From NCBI GenBank assembly GCA_942492625.1, contig CALOFM010000019.1, positions 310,001 through 374,000 on the forward strand: DNA of 64,000 bases, in the 5' to 3' direction. Source of the stretch: Thiosymbion sp942492625. GTDB taxonomy: Bacteria; Pseudomonadota; Gammaproteobacteria; Chromatiales; Chromatiaceae. The notes below the pieces were generated by a model. That model ran no database searches, had not been told where the DNA came from, and worked only from the letters and a program-made list of their open reading frames with translations. Every line of letters starts with the position of its first letter. The stretch's first letter is position 1. Shown in pieces: positions 35,318 through 44,239 of this stretch. The position numbers and the translations under genes are program-made.

Positions 35318-37449
35318 ATGTTCCGTATTCGCCAGGTTCCCGACGACAACAGCCCGGCCAACGCCGCGGCCGTTGCCGAGGTGCAGCAGATCCTGCGCGC
35401 CCCGTTTCCGCTGCTCGATGCGGACGAGATCGACGGGCTGCCCGCCAAGCTGCGCGATCCGCTCAAATACCGTTTCCGCTTGGTGCTGCTTGTCGCCGAG
35501 GACGCCGAGGGCGGGGTCCGCGGGTTCGCGACGCTGCTGCACGCACCAGACCTCCGATTCTGCTACCTCGACTTCATCGCCAGCCTGCCGGGCAGGTCCG
35601 GCGGCGGCATCGGTGGCGCCCTGTACGAGCGGGTGCGCGAGCAGGCCTTGCGCCTCGGCGTGCACGGCCTGTACTTCGAGTGCCTGCCCGACGACCCGGC
35701 CCTGTCGCCCGATGCCAACCTGCGCAAGGAGAACGCCGCGCGGCTGCGCTTTTACGAGCGTTGGGGTGCGCGTCCGATCGCCAACACCGCCTACGAGACT
35801 CCGCTCACCCCCGGCGGCGACAACCCCCCCTACCTGGTGCTGGACCCCCTGGGGCATAAAGACCTGCCGCGGCGGGACCAGGTGCGCGCGGTGGTCGCGG
35901 CCATCCTGGAGCGCAAATACGGCGCTTTTTGCCCTCCCGACTACAACCGCCGCGCGAGCGGGGCTATGTCGAGGCCCCGGTGCGCGTGTCCGCAATTCTT
36001 CAGGAGCTGGAGCGCTCCGGGTTGTTCGAGCGCCAGGAGCCGCGCCATTTTTCCGATCGACACATCCGCGCCGTGCATGACGGTCGCTTGGTGGATTTCC
36101 TACGCCGGGCGTGCGCCCAGGTGGGCAGGAGCCGCTCTGTCTACCCGTACGTGTTCCCCATCCGCAACGCCGCCCGCCCGCCGAGGGAGCTTCCCCTGCG
36201 CGCCGGCTATTTTTGCATCGACACCTTTACGCCGATCAACGGCAACGCCTGGCCGGCGGCGGTCGGTGCGGTGGACTGTGCGCTCAACGCCGCCGAGCAA
36301 GTGCTCGGGGGCATGCGCCTGGCCTATGCACTGGTACGCCCGCCCGGACACCATGCGGAACGGCACGCCTTCGGGGGTTTCTGTTACTTCAACAACGCGG
36401 CAGTCGCCGCCCACTATCTGAGTCGTTACGGACGGGTTGCGGTGCTCGACATCGACTACCACCACGGGAACGGCACCCAGGATATCTTCTACCACCGGGA
36501 CGACGTGCTGACAGTGTCCTTGCACGGCCATCCGAGCTTCGCCCATCCCTACTTCAGCGGCTTTCGCGGTGAGGAGGGACGTGGCGCAGGCGCGGGCTGC
36601 AACCTCAACATCCCGCTACCCGAGGAGCTGACGGCCGAGCAGCACCGCGCAGCGTTGAGCAAAGCGCTGAGGCGTATCGCGCGGCACCGTCCGGCATTTC
36701 TTGTTCTGGCGGCGGGCTTCGATACCGCCGCCGGAGACCCGACGGGCTCCTGGGCGCATCGGCGGCGCGACTTTCGTACGATTGGCCGGCTCATCGGCGA
36801 GCAAGGTTACCCGACCCTCGTCGTGCAGGAGGGCGGCTACCGGGTGCGCACCCTGGGCGGCAACGTGCGCGCCTTCTTCGAGGGCCTGGTGCTCGGCGCG
36901 GACAAGCCGCTGACGCCAGCCGCCAGCCGCCGGGCAAGGACCGAGGCCAGCGCCGCCGACACCGGCTGGCGCGAGCAGGTTACGGAAACCGATGCCGACA
37001 AGGTGCGCGACCTGACCGCGGCCTCTGGCGTGTTCTCAGCCGAGGAGGCGTCGATCGCCGAGGAGTTGGTGCACGCGAGGCTGCAGGCGGGCGTCGAATC
37101 CAGCTACCGCTTTCTGTTTGCCGAACGGGGTGAACGCCTCGATGGGTATGCCTGTTTCGGCCCGATTCCGGGCACGGACCGGCGCTTCGATCTGTACTGG
37201 ATCGTCGTCCACCCGACGCGGCAGCATGCCGGGCTGGGCCGCGAGCTACTGCGCCGGACCGAGGCGATTGCTCTTGCCGCGGGTGCCACCCACCTGTTCG
37301 TCGACACCTCGGGGCGCCCGGCTTACACGCCGGCCCGCACCTTTTACCGCCGCAACGGTTATCGCAAAGTGGCCGAGCTGCCGGACTTCTTTCACGACGG
37401 CGACGCCAAGGTGATATTCGCCAAACGCCTGGATCCGGCATCGCGCTGA
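35318..37449 (+). CDS. GNAT / histone deacetylase-like / GNAT three-domain protein (one frame break)
   Basis: Read as one gene of about 710 aa. The N-terminal GNAT domain (residues 1-205) has GGIGGALYERVREQA as acetyl-CoA loop. The middle (about 215-540) is an acetylpolyamine-amidohydrolase/HDAC-class deacetylase with the full active site: RPPGHHA, DIDYHHGNG, AAGFDTAAGD and EGGY. The C-terminal GNAT (about 545-710) has HAGLGRELLRR. The frame changes near 35948; one missing base links PDYNR to RERGYVEAPVRV. Alternatively there are two genes, the second beginning around 35929-35970. An acetyltransferase joined to a deacetylase suggests acetylation as a temporary protecting group on a lysine- or polyamine-like intermediate. 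Confidence 0.8.
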
Positions 37450-37453
37450 CGCG

Positions 37454-37845
37454 ACCAGCACGAGCGATAAACTGGCGATCCAAAGTCCGGAGCTGACCGG
37501 ATGGCGCTCGAAGGTGGCGGCTTGGCAGAAGAGGCTGGACGTGCAAAGGCGATGCCCGTGGCTCAGACGGCAACAGAACCCGCCCAGGCCATGCCTGTCT
37601 CGCGCACGATGACCCCGATGGTTGCGGCGCAGGGAAAGTACGGCAGCACGAACAGCAGGTAAGCGAACGCACCGATCCGGCCGTCGAAGCGGGCCTCCAT
37701 GGCGCCGAAGGGGCCTCTGCTCACCTCGTGCTTCGCCGCCATCTCCGTGCGATTAGAGAGATTCCCGACGTTCAGGCCCAAGGGATCGAGCAGGCTACCG
37801 CTGGCCGGTTGTTCTCGCGGACACCGAGCGGCACGAAGGCCTTGC
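37454..37845 (-). pseudogene. Remnant of a second feoB (3' part, internally deleted)
   Basis: This stretch starts a few bases after the preceding gene's stop and aligns with the 3' third of the intact feoB at 41.5-41.9 kb, at roughly four of five bases by eye. The translation keeps FGAMEARFDGRIGAFAYLLF and ATIGVIVRETGMAWAG. Upstream of this a short piece matching FeoB PLGVRED is joined directly to the LLDPLGL segment, so about 100 or more residues are deleted between them. The C-terminus is also out of frame. It lies in the same orientation as intact feoB and brackets pycB-pycA with it. Confidence 0.8.
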
Positions 37846-37925
37846 GGGGTTGGATCGGATCTTCGGTGAGCTGCCTTATCCGTTCGCGACACCGTTGCCC
37901 TCAACTATGCGATTGCGGTCGCCCT

Positions 37926-39760
37926 TTACGCCTCGATCTCAACCAGCGCCTCATCCGGATTGACGCTGTCCCCCTTAGCGACGTTAACGGCCTTCACCTG
38001 TCCGGAAATGGGCGCATGGACCTCCGTTTCCATCTTCATGGCCTCGGTGACAAGCACCGGATCCCCGCCTTGACCTGGTCGCCTTCCTTGACCAGCACAT
38101 CGACGATGGCACCCGGCATCGACGTGGTGACGTGCCCCTCGGCGGTCGCGCGGGGGCGTTTTGATTGCTTGCCGGACGGCTTGCCCGGGAGCGCGCCCTG
38201 ATGGCCACCGGTGAGTACGACCTCGTTCAGCGTTTCCACCAGGATCTCCGTCGGCACGCCATCGACGGTTAGGAAGAAGCGGCGTTCCGCGTCGCTCTGT
38301 TTGCCGGTGCCCTTCACCTCGATGTGGTACTGCTCACCGTGGTAGAGCACGTTGAAATCCGTCGGCGCCGTCGCAGGCGCCTCGTGATTTTTCTCCGGCA
38401 TCGGCTCCAGCGGCTCGGGCTGCAGGGTACCGTTGGCGCGCTGCTCCAGGTACATGCGGCCGATCTCCGGAAACATGGCGTAAGTCAGGACGTCCTCCTC
38501 GGACTTGGCCAGCTCCCCGATCTGCTCGCGCAGTTCGTCCATCTCGTCCGCCAACAGGTCCGCCGGCCGGCACGTTACGACTTCCTCGTTGCCGATGGCC
38601 TGCTGGCGGACCGCCTCGTTGACCGGCCCCGGCATCCGCCCGTAGCGACCCTGGAGACAGAGCTTGACCTCGTTGGTGATGGTCTTGTAGCGGGCGCCGG
38701 TCAAGACGTTCAGCACCGCCTGGGTACCCACGATTTGGGAGGTGGGCGTCACCAGGGGTGGATAGCCCAGGTCTTGGCGCACCTGCGGAATCTCTTCCAG
38801 CACCTCGTTCATGCGTTGCAAGGCGCCCTGCTCCTTGAGCTGGTTGGCAAGGTTTGAAATCATCCCGCCGGGTACCTGGTTGACCTGGACCCGGGTGTCC
38901 ACCCCGGTGTAGTCGCTCTCGAACTGATGGTACTTCTTGCGGATTTCGTAAAAGTAAAAGCCGATTTCCTGCACGGCCTCCAGATCGAGACCCGTGTCGT
39001 GCTCGGTCCCGGCAAAGGCCGCCACCATGCTCTCGGTAGGCGGATGGCTCGTGCCGCCGGCCATGGACGAGATCGCCGTGTCGATGTGCAGGCAGCCGTT
39101 CTTTACGGCCTCGTACTCGGCCATCTCGGAGAGGCCGGAGGTGGCATGGGAATGCAGGTGAAGAGGCACACTCACCGCCTTGGCCAGCTCGGTGACGAGC
39201 TCGGCCGTCGCCGCGGGTGTCAGCAATCCAGCCATGTCCTTGATGGCGATGCTGTGGCAGCCGATTTCCTCCATCTCTCTAGCCATGTCCACGAACATGG
39301 GAATACCGTGCACCGGGCTGGTCGTATAGCTGATGGCACCCTGGGCGTGCTTGCCTGCCGTCTTGACGGCCTCCACGGCCACGCGCAGGTTGCGTACGTC
39401 GTTCAGGGCGTCGAAGATGCGGAATACATCCATGCCGTTGGCTGCCGAACGCGCCACGAAGGCACGGATCACGTCATCGGAGTAGTGGCGGTAGCCCAGC
39501 GCATTTTGGCCGCGCAGCAGCATCTGCAGCCTGGTATTGGGCAAGGCCTCGCGCAATCGGCGCAGGCGCTCCCAGGGGTCCTCCTTGAGGAAGCGCACAC
39601 AGGCGTCGAACGTCGCCCCGCCCCACACCTCCAGGGACCAGAAGCCGATATTGTCGAGCTTCCCGCAGATCGGGAGCATATCATCCGTGCGCATGCGGGT
39701 GGCGAGCAGGGACTGATGGGCGTCGCGCAGGACGGTCTCGGTGATTTCTACTTTTGCCAT
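37926..39760 (-). CDS. Pyruvate carboxylase subunit B / oxaloacetate decarboxylase alpha subunit (frame break before the biotin site)
   Basis: A carboxyltransferase TIM barrel (TETVLRDAHQSLLATRMRT, then HLHSHATSGLSEMA) occupies residues 1-300 and is followed by the PYC/OADA conserved region. A biotinyl domain ends the protein. The frame shifts near 38065, where one missing G moves the biotin motif TEAMKMET into another frame; unrepaired, the product ends CLSPRP without biotin. Total about 611 aa. With the adjacent carboxylase gene this fits two-subunit anaplerotic pyruvate carboxylase. The beta and gamma subunits of the sodium-pumping decarboxylase are absent here. Confidence 0.87.
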
Positions 39761-39783
39761 GGTCTCGAATACCCCTGTATTGC

Positions 39784-41223
39784 TCACAAACCGGCGTGGG
39801 CGACGACCACCGCCGCCAAGGCCGCTGCGATGTCGTGCCGACGGTGGCCGGTCGCATAGTTCACCAGCTCCGGATGGTTTTCCACGTACCCGGTGTCGAA
39901 TCGGGCGCTGCGGAACCCCGGGGACTTGAGGATCTCCGCGTAGTAAGGAATCGTGGTCTTGACCCCGTCGACGCCCATATCCATCAGTGCCCGGTAGGAC
40001 CGCTGTATCAGCTCGTTCCAGGTAGAGGCCCAGACGGTCAGCTTGGCGCACATGGAATCGAAGTACGGAGGGATCTCGTAGCCGCTGTAGATGGCGGAGT
40101 CCAGCCGCACCCCCGGGCCGCCCGGGGCGTAATATCGGCTGATGTGGCCGAAGCTGGGCAGGAAGTTGTTCTTCGGGTCTTCCGCATTAATACGGAACTG
40201 CATGGCCATGCCGTGAATCTGGACGTCCTCTTGCCGGAAGTGCAGCGGCTCGCCGGCGGCGATGCGGATCTGCTCCTTGACGATGTCGACCCCCGTGATC
40301 TGCTCTGTGACCGTGTGCTCGACCTGCAGGCGGGTGTTCATCTCCATGAAGTAGAAGTTGCCGTCCGCATCCATCAGGAACTCCACGGTGCCGGCGTTCT
40401 CGTAGCCAACGGCGCGGGCCGCCCGGACCGCAAGCTCGCCAACGTATTGCCGCTGTTCGCTGCTGAGCTGGGGAGATGGGGCAATCTCGATGAGCTTCTG
40501 GTTGCGCCGCTGGATGGAGCAGTCGCGCTCGAACAGATGGACGACGTTGCCGTAGCTGTCGCCCAGTATCTGCACCTCTATGTGCACCGGATCGACGACG
40601 CATTTTTCCAAGAACACATCCGCGTTACCAAAGGCCTTGGTCACCTCGGAGATGACCCGGTCGTAACTCCTGCGCAGCTCCTCTTCCGTATGACAACGGC
40701 GAATTCCTCGCCCGCCGCCGCCGGAGGTCGCCTTTAGCATGACGGGATAGCCGATGGCCTCGGCATGGTGCAGGGCATCGTCCACGCTCAGCAGGTTGCC
40801 CTCGGTACCTGGGAGCACGGGGATACCGGCCTCGATCATGGAGCGGCGCGCCTCAGTCTTGTCTCCCATACGGCGCATGACCTTGGCGCTCGGTCCGATG
40901 AACCGAATGCGGCGCTTGGCGCAAATCTCGGGGAACCGGGGATTCTCCGAGAGGAATCCGTAACCGGGATGAATCGCGGTGCAGCCGGTCTCCACCGCCA
41001 GATCCACGATGCGGTGGGCGTTGAGATAGCCGGCCACCGGGTCGGCACCAACGCTGTAGGCCTCGTCCGCCTTCTTGACATGGAGTCCGTGCCGGTCCGC
41101 GTCCGTGTAGATCGCCACCGATCTCACACCGCTCTCAAGGGAGCGGATGCCCATCTCCCCGCAGGCGCGCGCGATGCGCACAGCGATCTCGCCGCGATTG
41201 GCGATCAATAGCTTGTTTATCAA
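39784..41223 (-). CDS. Pyruvate carboxylase subunit A (biotin carboxylase)
   Basis: The 479-aa protein begins INKLLIANRGEIAVRIARAC and has the biotin carboxylase core: IHPGYGFLSENP, KATSGGGGRGI (ATP loop), FMEMNTRLQVEHTVTE and the expected C-terminal lid. TTG 41223 is the start, with GGGAGGGA upstream. An eight-residue insertion (near SLESGVRS) splits the usual GIRTVAVY strand; its DNA contains a small palindrome. It pairs with the downstream carboxyltransferase gene (23-bp gap) rather than with accB, so it is more likely PycA than AccC. Confidence 0.87.
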   Translation of the reverse strand: MINKLLIANRGEIAVRIARACGEMGIRSLESGVRSVAIYTDADRHGLHVKKADEAYSVGADPVAGYLNAHRIVDLAVETGCTAIHPGYGFLSENPRFPEICAKRRIRFIGPSAKVMRRMGDKTEARRSMIEAGIPVLPGTEGNLLSVDDALHHAEAIGYPVMLKATSGGGGRGIRRCHTEEELRRSYDRVISEVTKAFGNADVFLEKCVVDPVHIEVQILGDSYGNVVHLFERDCSIQRRNQKLIEIAPSPQLSSEQRQYVGELAVRAARAVGYENAGTVEFLMDADGNFYFMEMNTRLQVEHTVTEQITGVDIVKEQIRIAAGEPLHFRQEDVQIHGMAMQFRINAEDPKNNFLPSFGHISRYYAPGGPGVRLDSAIYSGYEIPPYFDSMCAKLTVWASTWNELIQRSYRALMDMGVDGVKTTIPYYAEILKSPGFRSARFDTGYVENHPELVNYATGHRRHDIAAALAAVVVAHAGL

Positions 41224-41460
41224 GGCGCTTCCCTCCCGGGTCAGAGTCAGCGATTTGCTTCCTTCATGAAATGCAACTTGTCCGGAACCACTTGCACGTT
41301 GCTTTTCGCGAGGCGCTCGCGTCACCTCGGCGTCGGGCAGTACCGAATAGCTGCCGCTCCACTTCCCACGGTCCAATTATGGATGAATTTGCCGCGTTCG
41401 TTCTTTCCGGGGAGTCATCCCCGGCGAATTGCCCGCACGTCGATTCAGCGCTGCGCTGCC

Positions 41461-43827
41461 TCAGGCCTTCGCGTTCGCGGCAGCAAGCCCGTCACGCCCG
41501 CTACGCCCGTTACGCGCCCAAGCCCGCAGAATAAAGACCACCAGCACCAGGAGGAGCGACAAACCGGCGATCCAGGCCCCTGAGCTGACCGGGTGTCGCT
41601 CGAAGGTGGCGGCCTGGTAAAAGAGGGTGGACGTGATGAAGGCGATACCGGTGGTCCAGGACGCCACGAAGCCGGCCCAGGCCATACCCGTCTCGCGTAC
41701 GATCACTCCGATGGTCGCGGCACAAGGGAAATACAGCAGCACGAAGAGCAGGTAAGCGAAGGCGCCTATCCGGCCGTCGAACCGCGCCTCCATGGCACCG
41801 AAGGTCCCGCCGGCCACCTCCTGCTCCGTCGCTACCCTTTCACGATCCGAAAGATCCCCCACATCCAACCCGAGCGGATCGAGCAGGCGGCTGGCAACCT
41901 CTGCCAGGTTTTCCGGTACGCTGCCTGCCGCCTCAACCAGCGAGCCCCAAAGGTCGAAGGCCTGCTCCTGCGCCTGCGGCTGCTCCTCCTGTGCGATTCG
42001 CGTGTAGAGAGAGTCCAAGGTGCCGACGATCACCTCCTTGGCGAGGACACCGGAAACGACACCGACCACCGCCGGCCAGTTATCCTCCCGCACGCCCAGG
42101 GGCGCGAACAGCGGCGTCACCGTGCGGCTCACCGCGCTCAATACCGAATTCTCGCTGTCCGCATCCCCCAGGCTGCCGTCGGTGCCGACGGAGCTGAGCA
42201 GATTCAGGGCCACGACCATCACGACGATCACCCGACCCGCCTCCTTGAGGAACAGCCGAACCCGGTCCCAGGTCCGCAGCAACACACCCTTGAGCGTCGG
42301 CAAGTGGTAGGGAGGCAGCTCCATCATGAAGCCGGTGCTCTCGCCCCGAAGCAAGGTTCGCTGCATCACCAGACCCGTCAGGATCGCCACGACGATGCCC
42401 GTCAGGTAGAGCGCGAAGACCACGTTCTGCCCGGAATGGGGAAAGAAGGCCGTAGCGAACAGCACATAGACCGGCAACCGCGCACCGCAGGACATGAAAG
42501 GATTCATGAGGATGGTGAGCTTGCGCTCGCGCTCGTTCTCCAGGGTACGAGTGGCCATGACCGCCGGCACGTTGCATCCGAAACCCACGATCAAGGGCAC
42601 GAACGCCTTTCCCGGCAACCCGATGGAACGCATGAACCGGTCCATCACGAACGCCGCACGGGCCATGTAGCCCGTGTCTTCCACCACGGACAGGAACAGG
42701 TAGAGACTGGCGATTATGGGAATAAAGGTTGCAACCACCTGCAGTCCACCTCCCACTCCGTTCGCCAGGAGCAGGATCAAGAGATCCGGCGCCCCCGCGG
42801 TGGCCAACAGTGCAGCCATGCTTTCTACGAAGAAGGCACCGGCGACGCCATCGAAAAAGTCGATGAAGGCACCGCCCAGGTTGATGGTGAAGATGAACAT
42901 CAAGTACATCACCGCCAGGAACAGAGGGATGCCCCAGACGCGGCTCAGCACCACGCCGTCGATGCGGTCTGTAAGGGTCTTGCCGACTCGGCCGCGCTGC
43001 CGGGTCACCCGGTGCGCGAGGGCATGGGCATGGCCGAAGCGGGTATCGGCGATGTGGATGTCCACGTCCTCCCCCGAACGGTCGCGAACGAGCCGGCGCC
43101 AGTGCGCGGCCCGCTCGCGGATCAGGTCGTTCGCCAGGCGCTCGGCGGCAGGGTCCTCCTCCAGCAGCTTGAGGGCCAGCCAGCGTCCGTTGGCCTTGTC
43201 CGTCTGGTGCTCGAAAAGCGGGGCAAGCTCTGCCAGCGCCCGCTCTACGCACTCCTCCTGGGCGAGAACGAACCCATCTGGTTGGCGGCCGTCGGCCACG
43301 GACAACATGCGCGCCTTGAGCTCGGTCACACCCTCCCGCGTGACCGCAACCACCGGCACCACCGGACAGCCCAGCTCGCGACTCAGGCGCTCCGTGTCAA
43401 GGAGAATCCCGCGGCTGCGCGCCACGTCCATCATGTTCAACGACAGAATCAGGGGAACCCCCATCTCCAAGAGCTGGACGGTGAGATAGAGGTTGCGCTC
43501 CAGGTTGGACGCGTCGAGCACATTGACGATCAGATCCGCGTCGCGCGAGAGCAGATAATCGCGGGTTACTTGCTCGTCCAGGGAGCCCGCGTCCAGGGAG
43601 TAGATCCCCGGCAGGTCGATGACCCGGATCTCGCGCCCGTCGAGCTCTAACCGCCCTTCTTTCCTCTCGACCGTAACGCCCGGCCAATTACCGGTCTTCT
43701 GACGGATACCCGTAAGGGCATTGAACAAGGCCGATTTGCCGCAATTCGGATTTCCCGCCAGGGCGATGGACAGTCCCGCGCCGTCCCGTCGGGACGCAAC
43801 AATGTCATGTTTTTCGCAGCAATCCAT
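41461..43827 (-). CDS. feoB: Ferrous iron transporter FeoB
   Basis: This 788-aa protein has an N-terminal G domain (GNPNCGKSALFNALTG, DLPGIYSL, NMMD), a helical GDI-like domain, and a C-terminal polytopic domain with the Gate motifs around GFGCNVPAVMATR. It imports Fe2+ across the inner membrane. Unlike E. coli FeoB it has a short tail after the last helix. The segment between pycA and feoB (41224-41460) shows no gene. Confidence 0.95.
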   Translation of the reverse strand: MDCCEKHDIVASRRDGAGLSIALAGNPNCGKSALFNALTGIRQKTGNWPGVTVERKEGRLELDGREIRVIDLPGIYSLDAGSLDEQVTRDYLLSRDADLIVNVLDASNLERNLYLTVQLLEMGVPLILSLNMMDVARSRGILLDTERLSRELGCPVVPVVAVTREGVTELKARMLSVADGRQPDGFVLAQEECVERALAELAPLFEHQTDKANGRWLALKLLEEDPAAERLANDLIRERAAHWRRLVRDRSGEDVDIHIADTRFGHAHALAHRVTRQRGRVGKTLTDRIDGVVLSRVWGIPLFLAVMYLMFIFTINLGGAFIDFFDGVAGAFFVESMAALLATAGAPDLLILLLANGVGGGLQVVATFIPIIASLYLFLSVVEDTGYMARAAFVMDRFMRSIGLPGKAFVPLIVGFGCNVPAVMATRTLENERERKLTILMNPFMSCGARLPVYVLFATAFFPHSGQNVVFALYLTGIVVAILTGLVMQRTLLRGESTGFMMELPPYHLPTLKGVLLRTWDRVRLFLKEAGRVIVVMVVALNLLSSVGTDGSLGDADSENSVLSAVSRTVTPLFAPLGVREDNWPAVVGVVSGVLAKEVIVGTLDSLYTRIAQEEQPQAQEQAFDLWGSLVEAAGSVPENLAEVASRLLDPLGLDVGDLSDRERVATEQEVAGGTFGAMEARFDGRIGAFAYLLFVLLYFPCAATIGVIVRETGMAWAGFVASWTTGIAFITSTLFYQAATFERHPVSSGAWIAGLSLLLVLVVFILRAWARNGRSGRDGLAAANAKA

Positions 43828-43917
43828 AATCGGCCTGCTTGTGGTGAACGCGGCTCGCGGAGTGCGGAAGTTGGCAGGTCGGCCGCATAGGCACCGACGC
43901 GCGCGGGTGGCTGTGTG

Positions 43918-44160
43918 CTATTCGGCGCCTGGAACGCTCTGGCCCAAGGGCTCGACCAGCAGCTTCTCGACGACGCCGCCTCCCAAGGCGACTCGGGTGT
44001 CGCCTGTGGACAGTACCACGCCGCGGCCGCGATGGTGCAGCACCGAGATCTCGCTTCCCACCCGCAGTCCCAGGCCCAGCAGCCGGCGCGTCAGTTGCCG
44101 ACCTCCTCGAATCTCTGCGATGCGAGCCTGGACCCCGATTGGCAGTTCGATAAGGGACAT
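43918..44160 (-). CDS. feoA: Ferrous iron transport protein FeoA
   Basis: The 80-aa SH3-like protein (MSLIELPIGVQARIAEIRGG, then RRLLGLGLRVGSEI) is a usual FeoA, which supports FeoB activity. ATG 44160 is preferred to an upstream start that would add eight residues. It precedes feoB on the same strand, with a 90-bp gap. Confidence 0.9.
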   Translation of the reverse strand: MSLIELPIGVQARIAEIRGGRQLTRRLLGLGLRVGSEISVLHHRGRGVVLSTGDTRVALGGGVVEKLLVEPLGQSVPGAE

Positions 44161-44201
44161 GCGGTGAGATTGAGCGCTATCCACGCAAGGTCAGAGCGGA
44201 A

Positions 44202-44220
44202 CAAATGAGAATGCTTCTCG
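44202..44220 (-). promoter_or_regulatory. Candidate Fur box upstream of feoA
   Basis: The sequence CAAATGAGAATGCTTCTCG has the inverted core GAGAA-TGC-TTCTC and matches about 12 of the 16 right-hand positions of the 19-bp Fur consensus. It lies about 45 bp upstream of the feoA start, where iron-dependent repression of feoAB would be expected. Confidence 0.5.
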
Positions 44221-44239
44221 TCGAAGTTTAACCGATCGG

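Noticed and set aside
33989..35995. 668-codon antisense frame over the ATP-grasp genes
   Set aside because: Spans several genes and keeps no motif.
41593..43650. 685-codon plus-strand frame over feoB
   Set aside because: Antisense mirror of FeoB; rich in His/Gln/Glu with no domain.
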